Assembly: GCF_035762905.1 (NCBI RefSeq)
Contig: NZ_DASUCC010000013.1
Location: 1 to 20,674, forward strand
DNA length: 20,674 bases
Direction: 5' to 3'
DNA from: DASYTH01 sp035762905
GTDB lineage: Bacteria; Actinomycetota; Actinomycetes; Mycobacteriales; Pseudonocardiaceae
Shown here piece by piece: positions 7,333 to 14,483 of the stretch. Every line of letters starts with the position of its first letter. The first letter of the stretch is position 1. The position numbers were made by a program, and so were the translations under genes. The notes below the pieces were generated by a model, which searched no databases, was not told the origin of the DNA, and worked only from the letters and a program-made list of their open reading frames with translations.

Positions 7333-7938
7333 TCACCCGATCGCGGCGTGGTCGAGATCGGGGTCGTCCGCCGGTTCCACCTCGTCCGCGAGGAGTTCGT
7401 CCTCGACCGGAGCCGGGATTGGCTCGGGAACCGGTTCCGGCTCGAACGCGACCTCCTCCTCGACGACGGCGGCGGGCTCCGACTCGGGCTCCGGGTCCGG
7501 CCGGACCACCGGGTTGTCCACATCGATCACGTCGATGTCGGTGTCGTTGTCCTGGATCGCCACCACGTTGGTCGTGTCGGTGTCGACCCCGTCGTCGTCA
7601 CTGTTGAACGAGTCGTTGAACGAGTCGTTGATCAGCGTGTCCCGGTCGTCGATGTTGACGAAGTTGAAGGTCTGGTCGGTGACCTCGTAGTGCTTCGTGG
7701 TGTGCTGGATCTCCCGCACGGCGTCGTGGTGGGTGGATCCGGTCCACTCGTCGCCGGTGCAGCGCAGCCCGCCGCCGTCGGCCATCATCAGCCGCGCGTC
7801 GCGCACGTCCGCCCCGGTGATCCCGTCCAGCCGGGCGGCGGCCAGCACCCCCTCCGGGTCCGCCGCGAAGGCGGCCTGGGTTTCCTCGTCGCTCATCAGG
7901 CTCATCAGGAACTCGACGAGCGTGTCGATGACCTGCAT
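7333..7938 (-). CDS. IniB N-terminal-domain protein with an acidic tail
   Basis: Encodes 201 residues from ATG 7938, with GGAG about 8 nt upstream. The first 55 residues (MQVIDTLVEFLMSLMSDEET, then AFAADPEGVLAAARLDGITG) match the IniB N-terminal pattern: a short hydrophobic helix, a charged turn, and an F-x-x-x-P-x-x-x-L motif. The middle is polar and Asn/Asp-rich (NDSFNDSFNSDDDG, QDNDTDIDVIDVDN). The C-terminal 60 residues are Glu/Pro/Asp-rich. There is no signal peptide. It lies between the Gly/Asp-rich gene and the IniA-like gene, in the position of iniB in iniBAC. The Gly-rich part that follows this domain in mycobacterial IniB is absent here and appears instead in the adjacent gene. The molecular role of IniB is not established. 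Confidence 0.8.
   Translation of the reverse strand: MQVIDTLVEFLMSLMSDEETQAAFAADPEGVLAAARLDGITGADVRDARLMMADGGGLRCTGDEWTGSTHHDAVREIQHTTKHYEVTDQTFNFVNIDDRDTLINDSFNDSFNSDDDGVDTDTTNVVAIQDNDTDIDVIDVDNPVVRPDPEPESEPAAVVEEEVAFEPEPVPEPIPAPVEDELLADEVEPADDPDLDHAAIG
7603..7626. repeat. 12-bp tandem duplication in the IniB-domain gene
   Basis: GTTGAACGAGTC occurs twice in direct succession (7603-7614, 7615-7626) and starts a third partial copy. It encodes the repeated tetrapeptide in NDSFNDSFN on the minus strand. Confidence 0.8.
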
Positions 7939-8016
7939 GTCACTCACTCCAAGCTGGGCAGATGGCGAGTGGCCGGGGCGACCCCACGGCGCCCCGACCA
8001 CTCACGACGGTTCGAA

Positions 8017-8592
8017 CTACAGGGGCAGGTCCAGCTCCTCGACGATGTTCTCGATCTCCTGGTCGACGTCCAGGTCGAAGTTCGACCGCAGGTCGGTGTC
8101 GTTGTCCTGCACGGAGGTCTGGTTGGAGTCGAGGTCGACGTCCTGGTCGCTGTCCGCGTCGGCGTCCACATCCACGTTGGACTCGGCGTCGCCGCCGTTG
8201 CCGCCGCCGGCGTCGGCGTCGCCACCGCGCCCGGCGATCCCGCCGTTGCCGCCGAAGCCGAATCCGCTGCCGCCTGCGGTGTCCCCGAAGTTGATGTTGA
8301 CAACGCCGTCCTGGTCGACGTCGCCGCCGTTGCCGCCGATGCCGAGGCCGCTGCCCCCGTTGGCGCTGCCCCCGTCACCGCCGACCGCGGTGCCGCCGTT
8401 GCCGCCGTCGCCACCCGCGGTCTGCGTGGTGGTGTCCAGGTCCTGCACCTGGGTGCTGTCCTGGTTGGCCTCCTGCGGGTTGGCCAGCGCGGCCTGCTGC
8501 GAGGTGGCGGTGTTCTGGTCCAGGTCGAGGTCCAGGTCCAGGTCCTCGGTCAGGTCGGCAAGGAACTCGCTCAAGTTGATCGGGTTGTTCAT
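8017..8592 (-). CDS. Gly/Asp-rich low-complexity protein, first gene of the ini-type operon
   Basis: Encodes 191 residues from ATG 8592, with GGGAG about 8 nt upstream. The order is an N-terminal helix (MNNPINLSEFLADLTED), an alternating DLDLDLDLDQ run, a Gln/Asn/Thr segment, a central Gly-rich region with repeated GGxGGxGG (about 60-130), and an acidic alternating segment (NVDVDADADSDQDVDLDSNQ). The end is EIENIVEELDLPL. There is no signal peptide and no Cys. The Gly-rich part resembles the C-terminal part of mycobacterial IniB, and the motif QDNDTD is shared with the next protein, so the two may act together. Function is unknown. It is 78 nt upstream of the IniB-domain gene on the same strand. 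Confidence 0.75.
   Translation of the reverse strand: MNNPINLSEFLADLTEDLDLDLDLDQNTATSQQAALANPQEANQDSTQVQDLDTTTQTAGGDGGNGGTAVGGDGGSANGGSGLGIGGNGGDVDQDGVVNINFGDTAGGSGFGFGGNGGIAGRGGDADAGGGNGGDAESNVDVDADADSDQDVDLDSNQTSVQDNDTDLRSNFDLDVDQEIENIVEELDLPL
8521..8556. repeat. Six-bp tandem repeat coding for Asp-Leu
   Basis: Units CAGGTC, GAGGTC, CAGGTC, CAGGTC, CTCGGT, CAGGTC follow one another. They encode the DLTEDLDLDLDL part of the Gly/Asp-rich protein on the minus strand. Being a multiple of three, unit gain or loss would change length without a frameshift. Confidence 0.7.
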
Positions 8593-8853
8593 GACTGCTC
8601 TCCCTGTTTGGTTGGTGGGGCGCCTGCCCCCCAGACCCCTCGGTCCGGTTGACAACCAAGCTAGGTTTCGCAATCCCCGCTGCCATCGGGGCGATGTCCG
8701 GTTCCGCGGACACCGGGATACCGGGGCGAATCCCGAGGCCCGGCGCGGATTACGGGGTTTTCCCTAGATCAGCCAATCCCGGTGAACCGTAACGCCGAAG
8801 GCTACGTGTGGGCTCCGGAGTCGGGACGTTTGAGCAAACGAGGGGAAACTGCG
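8593..8853. promoter_or_regulatory. Divergent control region of the ini-type operon and the Hsp70/LuxR operon
   Basis: The 261 nt hold three structures. GGGGC/GCCCC (8617-8630, 4-nt loop) would form a hairpin in the leader of the minus-strand mRNA, 25 nt before the first start codon. GGTTG-A-CAACC (8647-8657) is a perfect inverted repeat and an operator candidate. CGTTT-GAGC-AAACG (8827-8840) is a 5-bp inverted repeat immediately before the AGGGG ribosome site of the Hsp70 gene. TTGACA at 8649-8654 could be a -35 box on the plus strand, but no matching -10 was clear. Confidence 0.5.
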
Positions 8854-10428
8854 ATGTCGTATGGCGTGGGTGTCGATATCGGCGAGTTACTTTGCACCGC
8901 GGCGGTGAGCCGGACGGGCGGGTCCACGGGACCCGAGATCGTGCCGTTCGCACTGCCGTCGGTGGTCTTTGCGCAGGCCGGCGGGGCGCTGCTGGTCGGT
9001 GACGAGGCCGAGCGCCTGGCGCCGGCCGATCCGGGCCGGGTGGCCCGGCAGTTCAAGCGCCGCATCGGAGACGGCACGCCCCTGCGGCTCGGCGACGCCG
9101 TGGTGCCGGCGGAGGCGCTGGCCGCCCGCCTGGTGGCCCGCGCGGTGGGCGCCGCCGCCGAGCGGGAGCGCGCTGCTGCCACCCGGATCGCGGTGACCCA
9201 TCCGGCCGGCTGGGGCGGGTTCCGGGTGGCGGCGCTGCGTGGCGCGCTGTCCGCGGTCCGGATCGAGGCGCTGCTGCTGCCCGAGCCGCACGCCGCTGCG
9301 CTGGCCCACGACGCCAGGGAACGGGTCGCCCCCGGCGGTGCCGTCGCGGTCTACGACCTCGGCGGCACCGGCTGCCGGCTGGCCGTGCTGCGCCGGGCGG
9401 ACGACGGGTTCGTGCTGGCCGGGCCGCCGGAGGAGGTCGAGGTCGGCGGGCTGGACTTCGACGAGGCGGTGTTCGAGCACGTGCGCGGCACGGTCGGCGC
9501 GGCGTGGGACGCGCTGGATCCGGCCGATCCCGCGGTGCTCGCCGGGGTGGCCCGGCTGCGCCGGGAGTGCACGGCCGCCAAGGAGGCGCTGTCCGGGTAC
9601 ACCGACGTGTCGGTTCCGGTGACGCTGCCCGGAATCGACACCGAGGTGCGGCTGACCCGGGTCGAGCTGGAGGACATGATCCGGCCGGCGATCGAGGAGA
9701 CGGCCGGCATGCTGCTGCGCGTGCTCGGCACCGCCGGGGTGGCCCCCGCCGACCTGGCCGCCGTGCTGCTGGCCGGCGGTTCGGCCCGGATCCCGCTGGT
9801 GACCCAGGTGGTCTCCGAACGGCTCGGCCGGCCGGTGGCCGCCGGCGCCGACCCGGCCGGGCTGGTCGCGGCCGGCGCCGCGCTGGCCGCCCGCGGCCCG
9901 CAGGTGCAGCGGACCCAGGTGGGCCTGTGGCCGGCGAACTGGACGCCACCGCCGGTGGCGGCGCCGGAACCGTTGCCGCAGAACAGTTTCAGTGAGCGGA
10001 TCGGCCCGGCGCCGGCGGCGCCGGAGCGGCGCGGGCCGCTCGGCCGGTTCTCCCGCACCGCGGTCACGGCCGTGGTGGCGGCCGCACTCGGCGCGCTCGC
10101 GGTGACCAGCACGATGGCCATGGTGATGAACCGGCTCACGCCGGCCGACGCCGGCGCGGAGACGGTGACCGAGCAGACCTCGCAGCGGCCGGTGACCGAT
10201 TCCCCGGTCTCCTCGCCGGTGCGGGCCGAGCAGCCCGGGCCGGCCAGGACCAGCACCTCCCGGCGCGCGCCGCAGACCAGCGCGCCGCAGCCCACCCGCA
10301 GCACGCCGCCGCGGAACAACCCCGGCACCACCCGGCCGCCGGCACCGACGACCGCCACGACCACGACGACCACCGGCGCGACGCCCGCGCCGGCCGGCCC
10401 CAGCACGACCGCGGGAGCCCGGCGATGA
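8854..10428 (+). CDS. Membrane-anchored Hsp70-like ATPase
   Basis: Encodes 524 residues from ATG 8854 (GAGGGG about 9 nt upstream). Residues 1-370 follow the Hsp70/actin-fold ATPase. They carry phosphate-1 GVDIGELLCTAAV at 6-18, VARQFKRRIGD near 65-75, phosphate-2 YDLGGTG at about 167-173, and adenosine motif AGGSARIP at about 307-314. The two phosphate-1 threonines of DnaK (DLGTT) are replaced by Glu and Leu, so hydrolysis may be altered. No Hsp70 substrate-binding domain follows. Instead there is a linker, a transmembrane helix at about 402-424 (preceded by RRGPLGRFSR, so the ATPase should be cytoplasmic), and about 100 residues of Pro/Thr/Ser-rich tail outside. The stop overlaps the LuxR-type start as ATGA. 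Its placement suggests signalling rather than protein folding; that is inference. Confidence 0.87.
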   Translation: MSYGVGVDIGELLCTAAVSRTGGSTGPEIVPFALPSVVFAQAGGALLVGDEAERLAPADPGRVARQFKRRIGDGTPLRLGDAVVPAEALAARLVARAVGAAAERERAAATRIAVTHPAGWGGFRVAALRGALSAVRIEALLLPEPHAAALAHDARERVAPGGAVAVYDLGGTGCRLAVLRRADDGFVLAGPPEEVEVGGLDFDEAVFEHVRGTVGAAWDALDPADPAVLAGVARLRRECTAAKEALSGYTDVSVPVTLPGIDTEVRLTRVELEDMIRPAIEETAGMLLRVLGTAGVAPADLAAVLLAGGSARIPLVTQVVSERLGRPVAAGADPAGLVAAGAALAARGPQVQRTQVGLWPANWTPPPVAAPEPLPQNSFSERIGPAPAAPERRGPLGRFSRTAVTAVVAAALGALAVTSTMAMVMNRLTPADAGAETVTEQTSQRPVTDSPVSSPVRAEQPGPARTSTSRRAPQTSAPQPTRSTPPRNNPGTTRPPAPTTATTTTTTGATPAPAGPSTTAGARR

Positions 10429-11867
10429 CCGCGATGACCGCGGCGGCGCCGAACGACGCGGTGCGCGCCGAGCTGGCCTGGCTCGCCGGGGACGCGGTCA
10501 CCGCGATCGACGCGGCGGACCGGGCGCTGACCGCCGGCACCGACCCGGACTGCCGGGCCGCCGGGGTGGCCGCGGCCGCGGCCGCCGCGGACGGCGCGCT
10601 TGCCGACGCCGCGGCCCGCTGGCGCCGGGTGGCCGGCGCGCTGGACGGCGCGCCCGCCGCGACCGCCGCGGCCCGGGCGGCGCTGGCCGCGGCGCTGTCC
10701 GGCGACGTCGGTGCCGCGTCCGGCGATCTGGCCGAGGCGCACGTCGCCCTGCCCGGCTCGGCGCCGCGCGGGCTGACCGTGCTGCTGGACGGCGTGGACG
10801 CGACCGTGGCCGCGGTGCGCGGCTGCTTCGCCCGGGCGGCACGGAAGCTGGCCGGCCTCGCGGTGGCCACCGTGCCGGCCGATCCGTTCGCCGCCGAGCG
10901 CTGGGACGACCTGGCGGTCACAGTGACGATCGCCGGCGGCGGCGACCGCACCGCGCGGGACATGCTCGCCGCGTCCCAGGACCGGCCGGGCAGCACCCGG
11001 CGCCGGCTGCTGGCCGCCTGGCTGGACCTGCGGGCTGGCCGGCTGACCGACGCCCGGGAGGCGCTGGCCGCCGCGAGCGACGTGCCGATCCTGCGCCGGG
11101 ACGCCGTCCTGGCGGCGGCGATCACGGTCGGGCTGGCCCGGCGGGCCGGTGACGACGACGCGCTACGGGCCACCTGGCACCGGGTGGCGCCGGTGGTCAC
11201 CGGATCCGATGTGGAGCTGCTGCTGCTCGACGCGTGGGGCGAGCTTTCCGTTGCGGCGGCCCGGGTCTCGCCGGACGACCGGGACACCGTGGTGGACGCG
11301 GTTGCGGCCGCGGTGGCCCGGGCCGGGGCGCCGACCTGGGCGGTGGCCGCCGAGGCGTGGTGGCGGCTGCACCGCGCGGTGGTCACCGACGACGCGATCG
11401 CCGCCGCCCGGGCGGCCGGAGCGCTCGGCACCGTCGGCGGTCCGCATCAGGCGGCGACCGCCGCCGCGTGGGCCGCGGTGCTGTCCGGCCGGTTCGACGC
11501 GGCTGTGGTGACCGGCACCGCCGAGGCGCTGGCCGACGCGGGATCGCCGTGGGAGGCGGCGGCGCTGTGCGGTGCCGCGGCCGCCCGGCTCGGTGACTCG
11601 GGCGCGGCCAAGGACCTGCTCGGTACCGGCCGGGCGTTGCGCTCGCGGATCCTGTCCCGGACCGGCGCGGCCGGCGGGCTGTCCGACCGGGAGCGCGCGG
11701 TCGGCGAGCTGCTGCTGGATGGGTTGACGCAGAAGGAGATCGGGGCGCGGCTGTACATCTCGCCGAAGACCGTGGAGCAGCATGTGGCGCGGTTGCGCCA
11801 GAAGCTGGTCGCGGCCAACCGGGCCGAGCTGATCGCCGCGTTGCGCTCCCGGCTCGGTCCGATGTAG
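10425..11867 (+). CDS. LuxR-type transcriptional regulator with an Ala-rich helical sensor region
   Basis: Encodes 480 residues; ATG 10425 overlaps the Hsp70 stop (ATGA). The C-terminal 60 residues (418-477) form a LuxR/GerE helix-turn-helix: LSDRERAVGELLLDGLTQKE, then IGARLYISPKTVEQHVARLR. The first 400 residues are Ala/Arg/Asp-rich helical repeats resembling TPR-like sensor regions. There is no Walker A, so it is not a full LAL/MalT-type ATPase, and no receiver domain. The larger regulator IniR, also LuxR-type, controls iniBAC in mycobacteria, so control of the divergent ini-type operon is the obvious hypothesis. Translational coupling to the Hsp70-like protein suggests a 1:1 partner. The stop lies 6 nt from the stop of the convergent methyltransferase gene. 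Confidence 0.87.
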   Translation: MTAMTAAAPNDAVRAELAWLAGDAVTAIDAADRALTAGTDPDCRAAGVAAAAAAADGALADAAARWRRVAGALDGAPAATAAARAALAAALSGDVGAASGDLAEAHVALPGSAPRGLTVLLDGVDATVAAVRGCFARAARKLAGLAVATVPADPFAAERWDDLAVTVTIAGGGDRTARDMLAASQDRPGSTRRRLLAAWLDLRAGRLTDAREALAAASDVPILRRDAVLAAAITVGLARRAGDDDALRATWHRVAPVVTGSDVELLLLDAWGELSVAAARVSPDDRDTVVDAVAAAVARAGAPTWAVAAEAWWRLHRAVVTDDAIAAARAAGALGTVGGPHQAATAAAWAAVLSGRFDAAVVTGTAEALADAGSPWEAAALCGAAAARLGDSGAAKDLLGTGRALRSRILSRTGAAGGLSDRERAVGELLLDGLTQKEIGARLYISPKTVEQHVARLRQKLVAANRAELIAALRSRLGPM

Positions 11868-11873
11868 CCGGAG

Positions 11874-12710
11874 TCAGGGTTTGCGGGCGACCCCGCCGAC
11901 GATGCAGTGCTGCACCGGATCGAGCGGTCTGATCCGGGGGCCGTCCGGCCACCACTCGGCGCACCGGGTGATGCCGGGCTCGATCAGGTCGAGGCCGGCG
12001 AACATGGCCTCGATCTCGGCTCTGGTGCGGAACCGGCCGGTGCCGAGCGAGCTGCGCACGAAGGCCTCCTCGAGCCGGCGGGCCAGCTCGCTCTGCTCCG
12101 GCGTCTCCGGGTCGAAGAAGTGGCTGATCGCCACGTACGAGCCGGACGGCAGCGCCTCGATATAGCAGCGCATGATGTCGGCGGGGCAGCGTTCGCCGTC
12201 GTAATGGTGCAGAGTGCCGAGCTGGAACAGCGCGATCGGCTCGTCGAGTTCCAGGTAGCCCAGCACCTGCGCGTTCTCGATGACCTCCTCGGGCCGAAAG
12301 ATGTCGGCCGCGACGAAATGCGTGTCTTCGTTGTCTTCGAGCAGCGCGCGCCCGTGGGCGAGCACCACCGGGTCGATGTCGATGTAGACCACCCGCGATT
12401 CGGGTTGGATCCGCCGGGCGACCTGATGGGTGTTCTCCGCGGTGGGCAAACCGGAACCGCAGTCCAGATACTGGGTGATTCCGGTCTGGCCGGCGATGAA
12501 CCGGGTGACCCGGATCAGGAACTCGCGGTTGTCCCGGGCCAGCAGCGCCGCCTCCGGCGCGACCCGTTGCACTCTTCGGAACACTTCGCGGTCGATCTCG
12601 TAGTTGTCCTTGCCATTCAGAAACGCGTCGTAGACGCGCGCGATGCTCGCCCTGGTCGTGTCGATGTACACCGGTGCCACATCGACCAGAGCCGACTTGG
12701 CGCTGGACAT
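11874..12710 (-). CDS. SAM-dependent methyltransferase (DUF574 / Methyltransf_19 type)
   Basis: Encodes 278 residues from ATG 12710, with GAGGCGG just upstream. The family signature is clear: RVYDAFLNGKDNY at 25-37, the SAM-binding motif LDCGSGLPT at 82-90, VVYIDIDPVVLAHGRALL for motif II, and LGTLHHYD near the acceptor region. The C-terminal RCAEWWPDG and CIVGGVARKP are also typical. Length fits the family (about 260-280). Substrates of these enzymes are unknown; they are abundant in actinomycetes, often beside XRE/DUF397 genes, as here. The gene diverges from the XRE regulator over a 163-nt region with palindromes and converges on the LuxR-type gene. Confidence 0.9.
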   Translation of the reverse strand: MSSAKSALVDVAPVYIDTTRASIARVYDAFLNGKDNYEIDREVFRRVQRVAPEAALLARDNREFLIRVTRFIAGQTGITQYLDCGSGLPTAENTHQVARRIQPESRVVYIDIDPVVLAHGRALLEDNEDTHFVAADIFRPEEVIENAQVLGYLELDEPIALFQLGTLHHYDGERCPADIMRCYIEALPSGSYVAISHFFDPETPEQSELARRLEEAFVRSSLGTGRFRTRAEIEAMFAGLDLIEPGITRCAEWWPDGPRIRPLDPVQHCIVGGVARKP

Positions 12711-12741
12711 GTCCGCCTCACACAGCGTCGTGAAAACCGAA

Positions 12742-12760
12742 CGGTACGAAGTTTGTACCG
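12742..12760. promoter_or_regulatory. Inverted repeat, operator candidate upstream of the methyltransferase gene
   Basis: CGGTAC (12742-12747) and GTACCG (12755-12760) are exact reverse complements with a 7-nt spacer, 32 nt upstream of the methyltransferase start codon. A dimeric HTH protein such as the neighbouring XRE regulator could bind it. Confidence 0.4.
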
Positions 12761-12808
12761 GAAGCACATGTTAAGTGGGGCAACCGGAAGCGTAAACATG
12801 CGGGAGAC

Positions 12809-12836
12809 TTGACCGACCGCAGTCGGTGGGTACGGT
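12809..12836 (+). promoter_or_regulatory. Promoter candidate of the XRE regulator with an embedded palindrome
   Basis: TTGACC (12809-12814) and TACGGT (12831-12836) are separated by 16 nt and fit a housekeeping -35/-10 pair 38 nt before the start codon. ACCGAC (12812-12817) and GTCGGT (12822-12827) form a perfect inverted repeat covering the -35 and part of the spacer, a typical position for repression, possibly autoregulation. Confidence 0.5.
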
Positions 12837-12873
12837 CTGTGACGGGAACGGGAGTTACTGAGGAGAACGGGTG

Positions 12874-13764
12874 ATGGTTGCGAGCACGCCGGATGACGCC
12901 GCTTGGCGCGATCACGGCGGAGGCGGCCCGACCGCGCGCCGCATCATCCTCGGCGCGCAGCTGCGCCGGCTGCGCGAATCGGCGGGCATATCCCGGGCTG
13001 ACGCCGGATACGCCATCCGCGGGTCGGAGTCGAAGATCAGCCGGCTGGAGCTCGGCCGGGTCGGCTTCAAGGCGCGGGATGTGGCTGACCTGCTGACCAT
13101 GTACGGCGTCACCAAACAGGCCGACCGGGACGCGGTGATGGCCATGGTGGTCCGGTCCAACGAGCGGGGCTGGTGGCACCGGTACCACGACCTGATGCCG
13201 ACCTGGTTCCAGGACTACGTGGGGCTGGAGGAGTCCGCATCCCGGATCATGATCCACGAGTCGCAGTTCGTGCCCGGTCTGCTGCAGACCAGCGAGTACA
13301 GCCTGGCGGTGGCCAGCCACGGCCGGCCGGAACTGGCCAGTGCGGACATCGAGCGCCGGGTGGCGTTACGGATGCAGCGGCAGCGGGTGCTCCGCGGTCC
13401 GGGCGCGCCGAAACTGTGGGTGGTCATGGACGAGTCCGTACTGCACCGGCCGATAGGTGGCCGGAACGTGATGCTCGAACAATTCGATCACCTATTGGAA
13501 ATCACCCGTTTGCCGCAGGTGACATTACAGGTCGTGCCCTACGCATTGAGCGGTTATGCCGCCGAGGGGACTTTTTGCCTGCTGCGGTTCGCCGAGTCGG
13601 AACTGCCGGACATCGTCTACATCGAGCATCTGACCGGTGCCCTGTACCTGGACCGGCAGGACGAGGTCGAGTTGTACAGTCGCGTTTTCGATCGCCTCAC
13701 GGTCGACGCGGAACCGCCGGACCGCAGCCGGGCAATGCTGTCGAAGCTGCGCGCGGAGTTGTAG
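12874..13764 (+). CDS. WhiJ-like XRE-family regulator with DUF5753 domain
   Basis: Encodes 296 residues. An XRE helix-turn-helix lies at about 25-83 (LGAQLRRLRESAGISRADAG, then SESKISRLELGRVGFKARDV). The DUF5753 ligand- or partner-binding domain follows, with its usual patterns: WFQDYVGLEESA, FVPGLLQTSEYS, QRQRVL, VLHRPIGG, LQVVPY and EGTFCLLRF. ATG 12874 is 8 nt after AGGAG; GTG 12871 immediately before it is an equally possible start. Members of this family, such as WhiJ of Streptomyces, regulate development and specialised metabolism and are paired with small DUF397 proteins. The DUF397 gene 137 nt downstream fits that pairing. Confidence 0.92.
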   Translation: MVASTPDDAAWRDHGGGGPTARRIILGAQLRRLRESAGISRADAGYAIRGSESKISRLELGRVGFKARDVADLLTMYGVTKQADRDAVMAMVVRSNERGWWHRYHDLMPTWFQDYVGLEESASRIMIHESQFVPGLLQTSEYSLAVASHGRPELASADIERRVALRMQRQRVLRGPGAPKLWVVMDESVLHRPIGGRNVMLEQFDHLLEITRLPQVTLQVVPYALSGYAAEGTFCLLRFAESELPDIVYIEHLTGALYLDRQDEVELYSRVFDRLTVDAEPPDRSRAMLSKLRAEL

Positions 13765-13901
13765 CGCCGGGCAACCGGCCGGCTGGGCCGATCGGGTGTA
13801 AGCCGCATTCCCCCCGTGCCTTTTCGTAACGCGCGAGCTAACGTCAGCACGGTCAGATGCACGTGCAGACGCATTCGCAGATTCGGAAAGGTGACATCGT
13901 G

Positions 13902-14114
13902 ATGAAGATCGCGAACGGCTCACCGGCGACCTTGCTCGACGCTCCCCGATGGCGCAAAAGCAGCTACAGCGGCGCGATCGGAAACTGCATCGAGTTCACC
14001 CACGTGCCGCCACGGCGGGTCGCCGTGCGCAACTCCCGAGACCCGGACGGGCCGATGCTGGTGCTACCCGTTGCCGGGCTCGGTGCCCTGCTCGTCGCTG
14101 CCGGAGGGCGGTGA
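13902..14114 (+). CDS. DUF397 small protein, partner of the XRE regulator
   Basis: Encodes 70 residues from ATG 13902; GTG 13899, directly before it, is an alternative and is closer to the GGAAAGG ribosome site at 13885-13891. The DUF397 signature is present: WRKSSYSGAIGNCIEF, then VAVRNSRDPDGPML. The C-terminus (LPVAGLGALLVAAGG) departs from the common W-x-x-F ending of the family. DUF397 proteins are thought to counteract or tune their adjacent XRE/DUF5753 protein. TAACGT at 13839-13844 may be a -10 box of its own promoter. Confidence 0.9.
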   Translation: MKIANGSPATLLDAPRWRKSSYSGAIGNCIEFTHVPPRRVAVRNSRDPDGPMLVLPVAGLGALLVAAGGR

Positions 14115-14117
14115 GCG

Positions 14118-14480
14118 ATGAGCGTGTCCGACGATCCCGCTGATCCGTCCCGCGCTGCCTGGACCCAGATCAAGGCCTTACGGGAGCGGGGTTTCCGGTT
14201 CATCGATCCGCGTGACGAGGAGGGCGAGGTGGTGGCCCTCGTCGGCATTCGGGTGCACGACGAGGTGATCGATGTGGTGCGGCTGCACGGCGAGGACGAC
14301 GCGGTGGCGGCGCGGCTGCCGAGCGACGCCGACATTCTCGCGCCGCACCGGGTGTTCTGGGAGCAGGCCGGAACGGCCGGTGAGGTGCTGGACAAGTTGC
14401 TGGCCCTGCCGGACGACCGGGTTCCCGGCGCACCGCGCACCGATGCAAGCTCGCTCATTTCGGTACCCGCCTGCAGATGA
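14118..14480 (+). CDS. Small conserved-looking hypothetical protein
   Basis: Encodes 120 residues, starting 3 nt after the DUF397 stop. GGAGGG lies in the end of that gene about 8 nt upstream of the start, so the two are coupled. The sequence is soluble and acidic: AWTQIKALRERGFRFIDPRD, then VVALVGIRVHDEVIDVVRLH, then a helical FWEQAGTAGEVLDKLLALPD. The middle looks like two beta strands ending in a conserved-type RLHGEDDAVAARLP segment. No family was recognised. It could be an accessory of the WhiJ-like module. Its stop is 3 nt from the stop of the convergent DUF305 gene. Confidence 0.75.
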   Translation: MSVSDDPADPSRAAWTQIKALRERGFRFIDPRDEEGEVVALVGIRVHDEVIDVVRLHGEDDAVAARLPSDADILAPHRVFWEQAGTAGEVLDKLLALPDDRVPGAPRTDASSLISVPACR

Positions 14481-14483
14481 CCG

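Noticed and set aside
8161..8420. Repeated GCCGCC/GCCGTTGCC units, considered as a CRISPR-like or satellite array
   Set aside because: The units code for the GGxGG repeats of the Gly/Asp-rich protein; there are no regular spacers.
5685..8652. Long plus-strand open frames (5685-7607 and 6550-8652) opposite the dynamin and IniB-type genes
   Set aside because: They are His/Arg/Gln- or Ser/Arg-rich with no domain motifs or ribosome site, and mirror strong minus-strand genes; high GC creates such frames.
10425..11867. LAL-type (MalT-like) ATPase regulator
   Set aside because: No Walker A or B motif in the N-terminal 400 residues; only the LuxR helix-turn-helix is supported.
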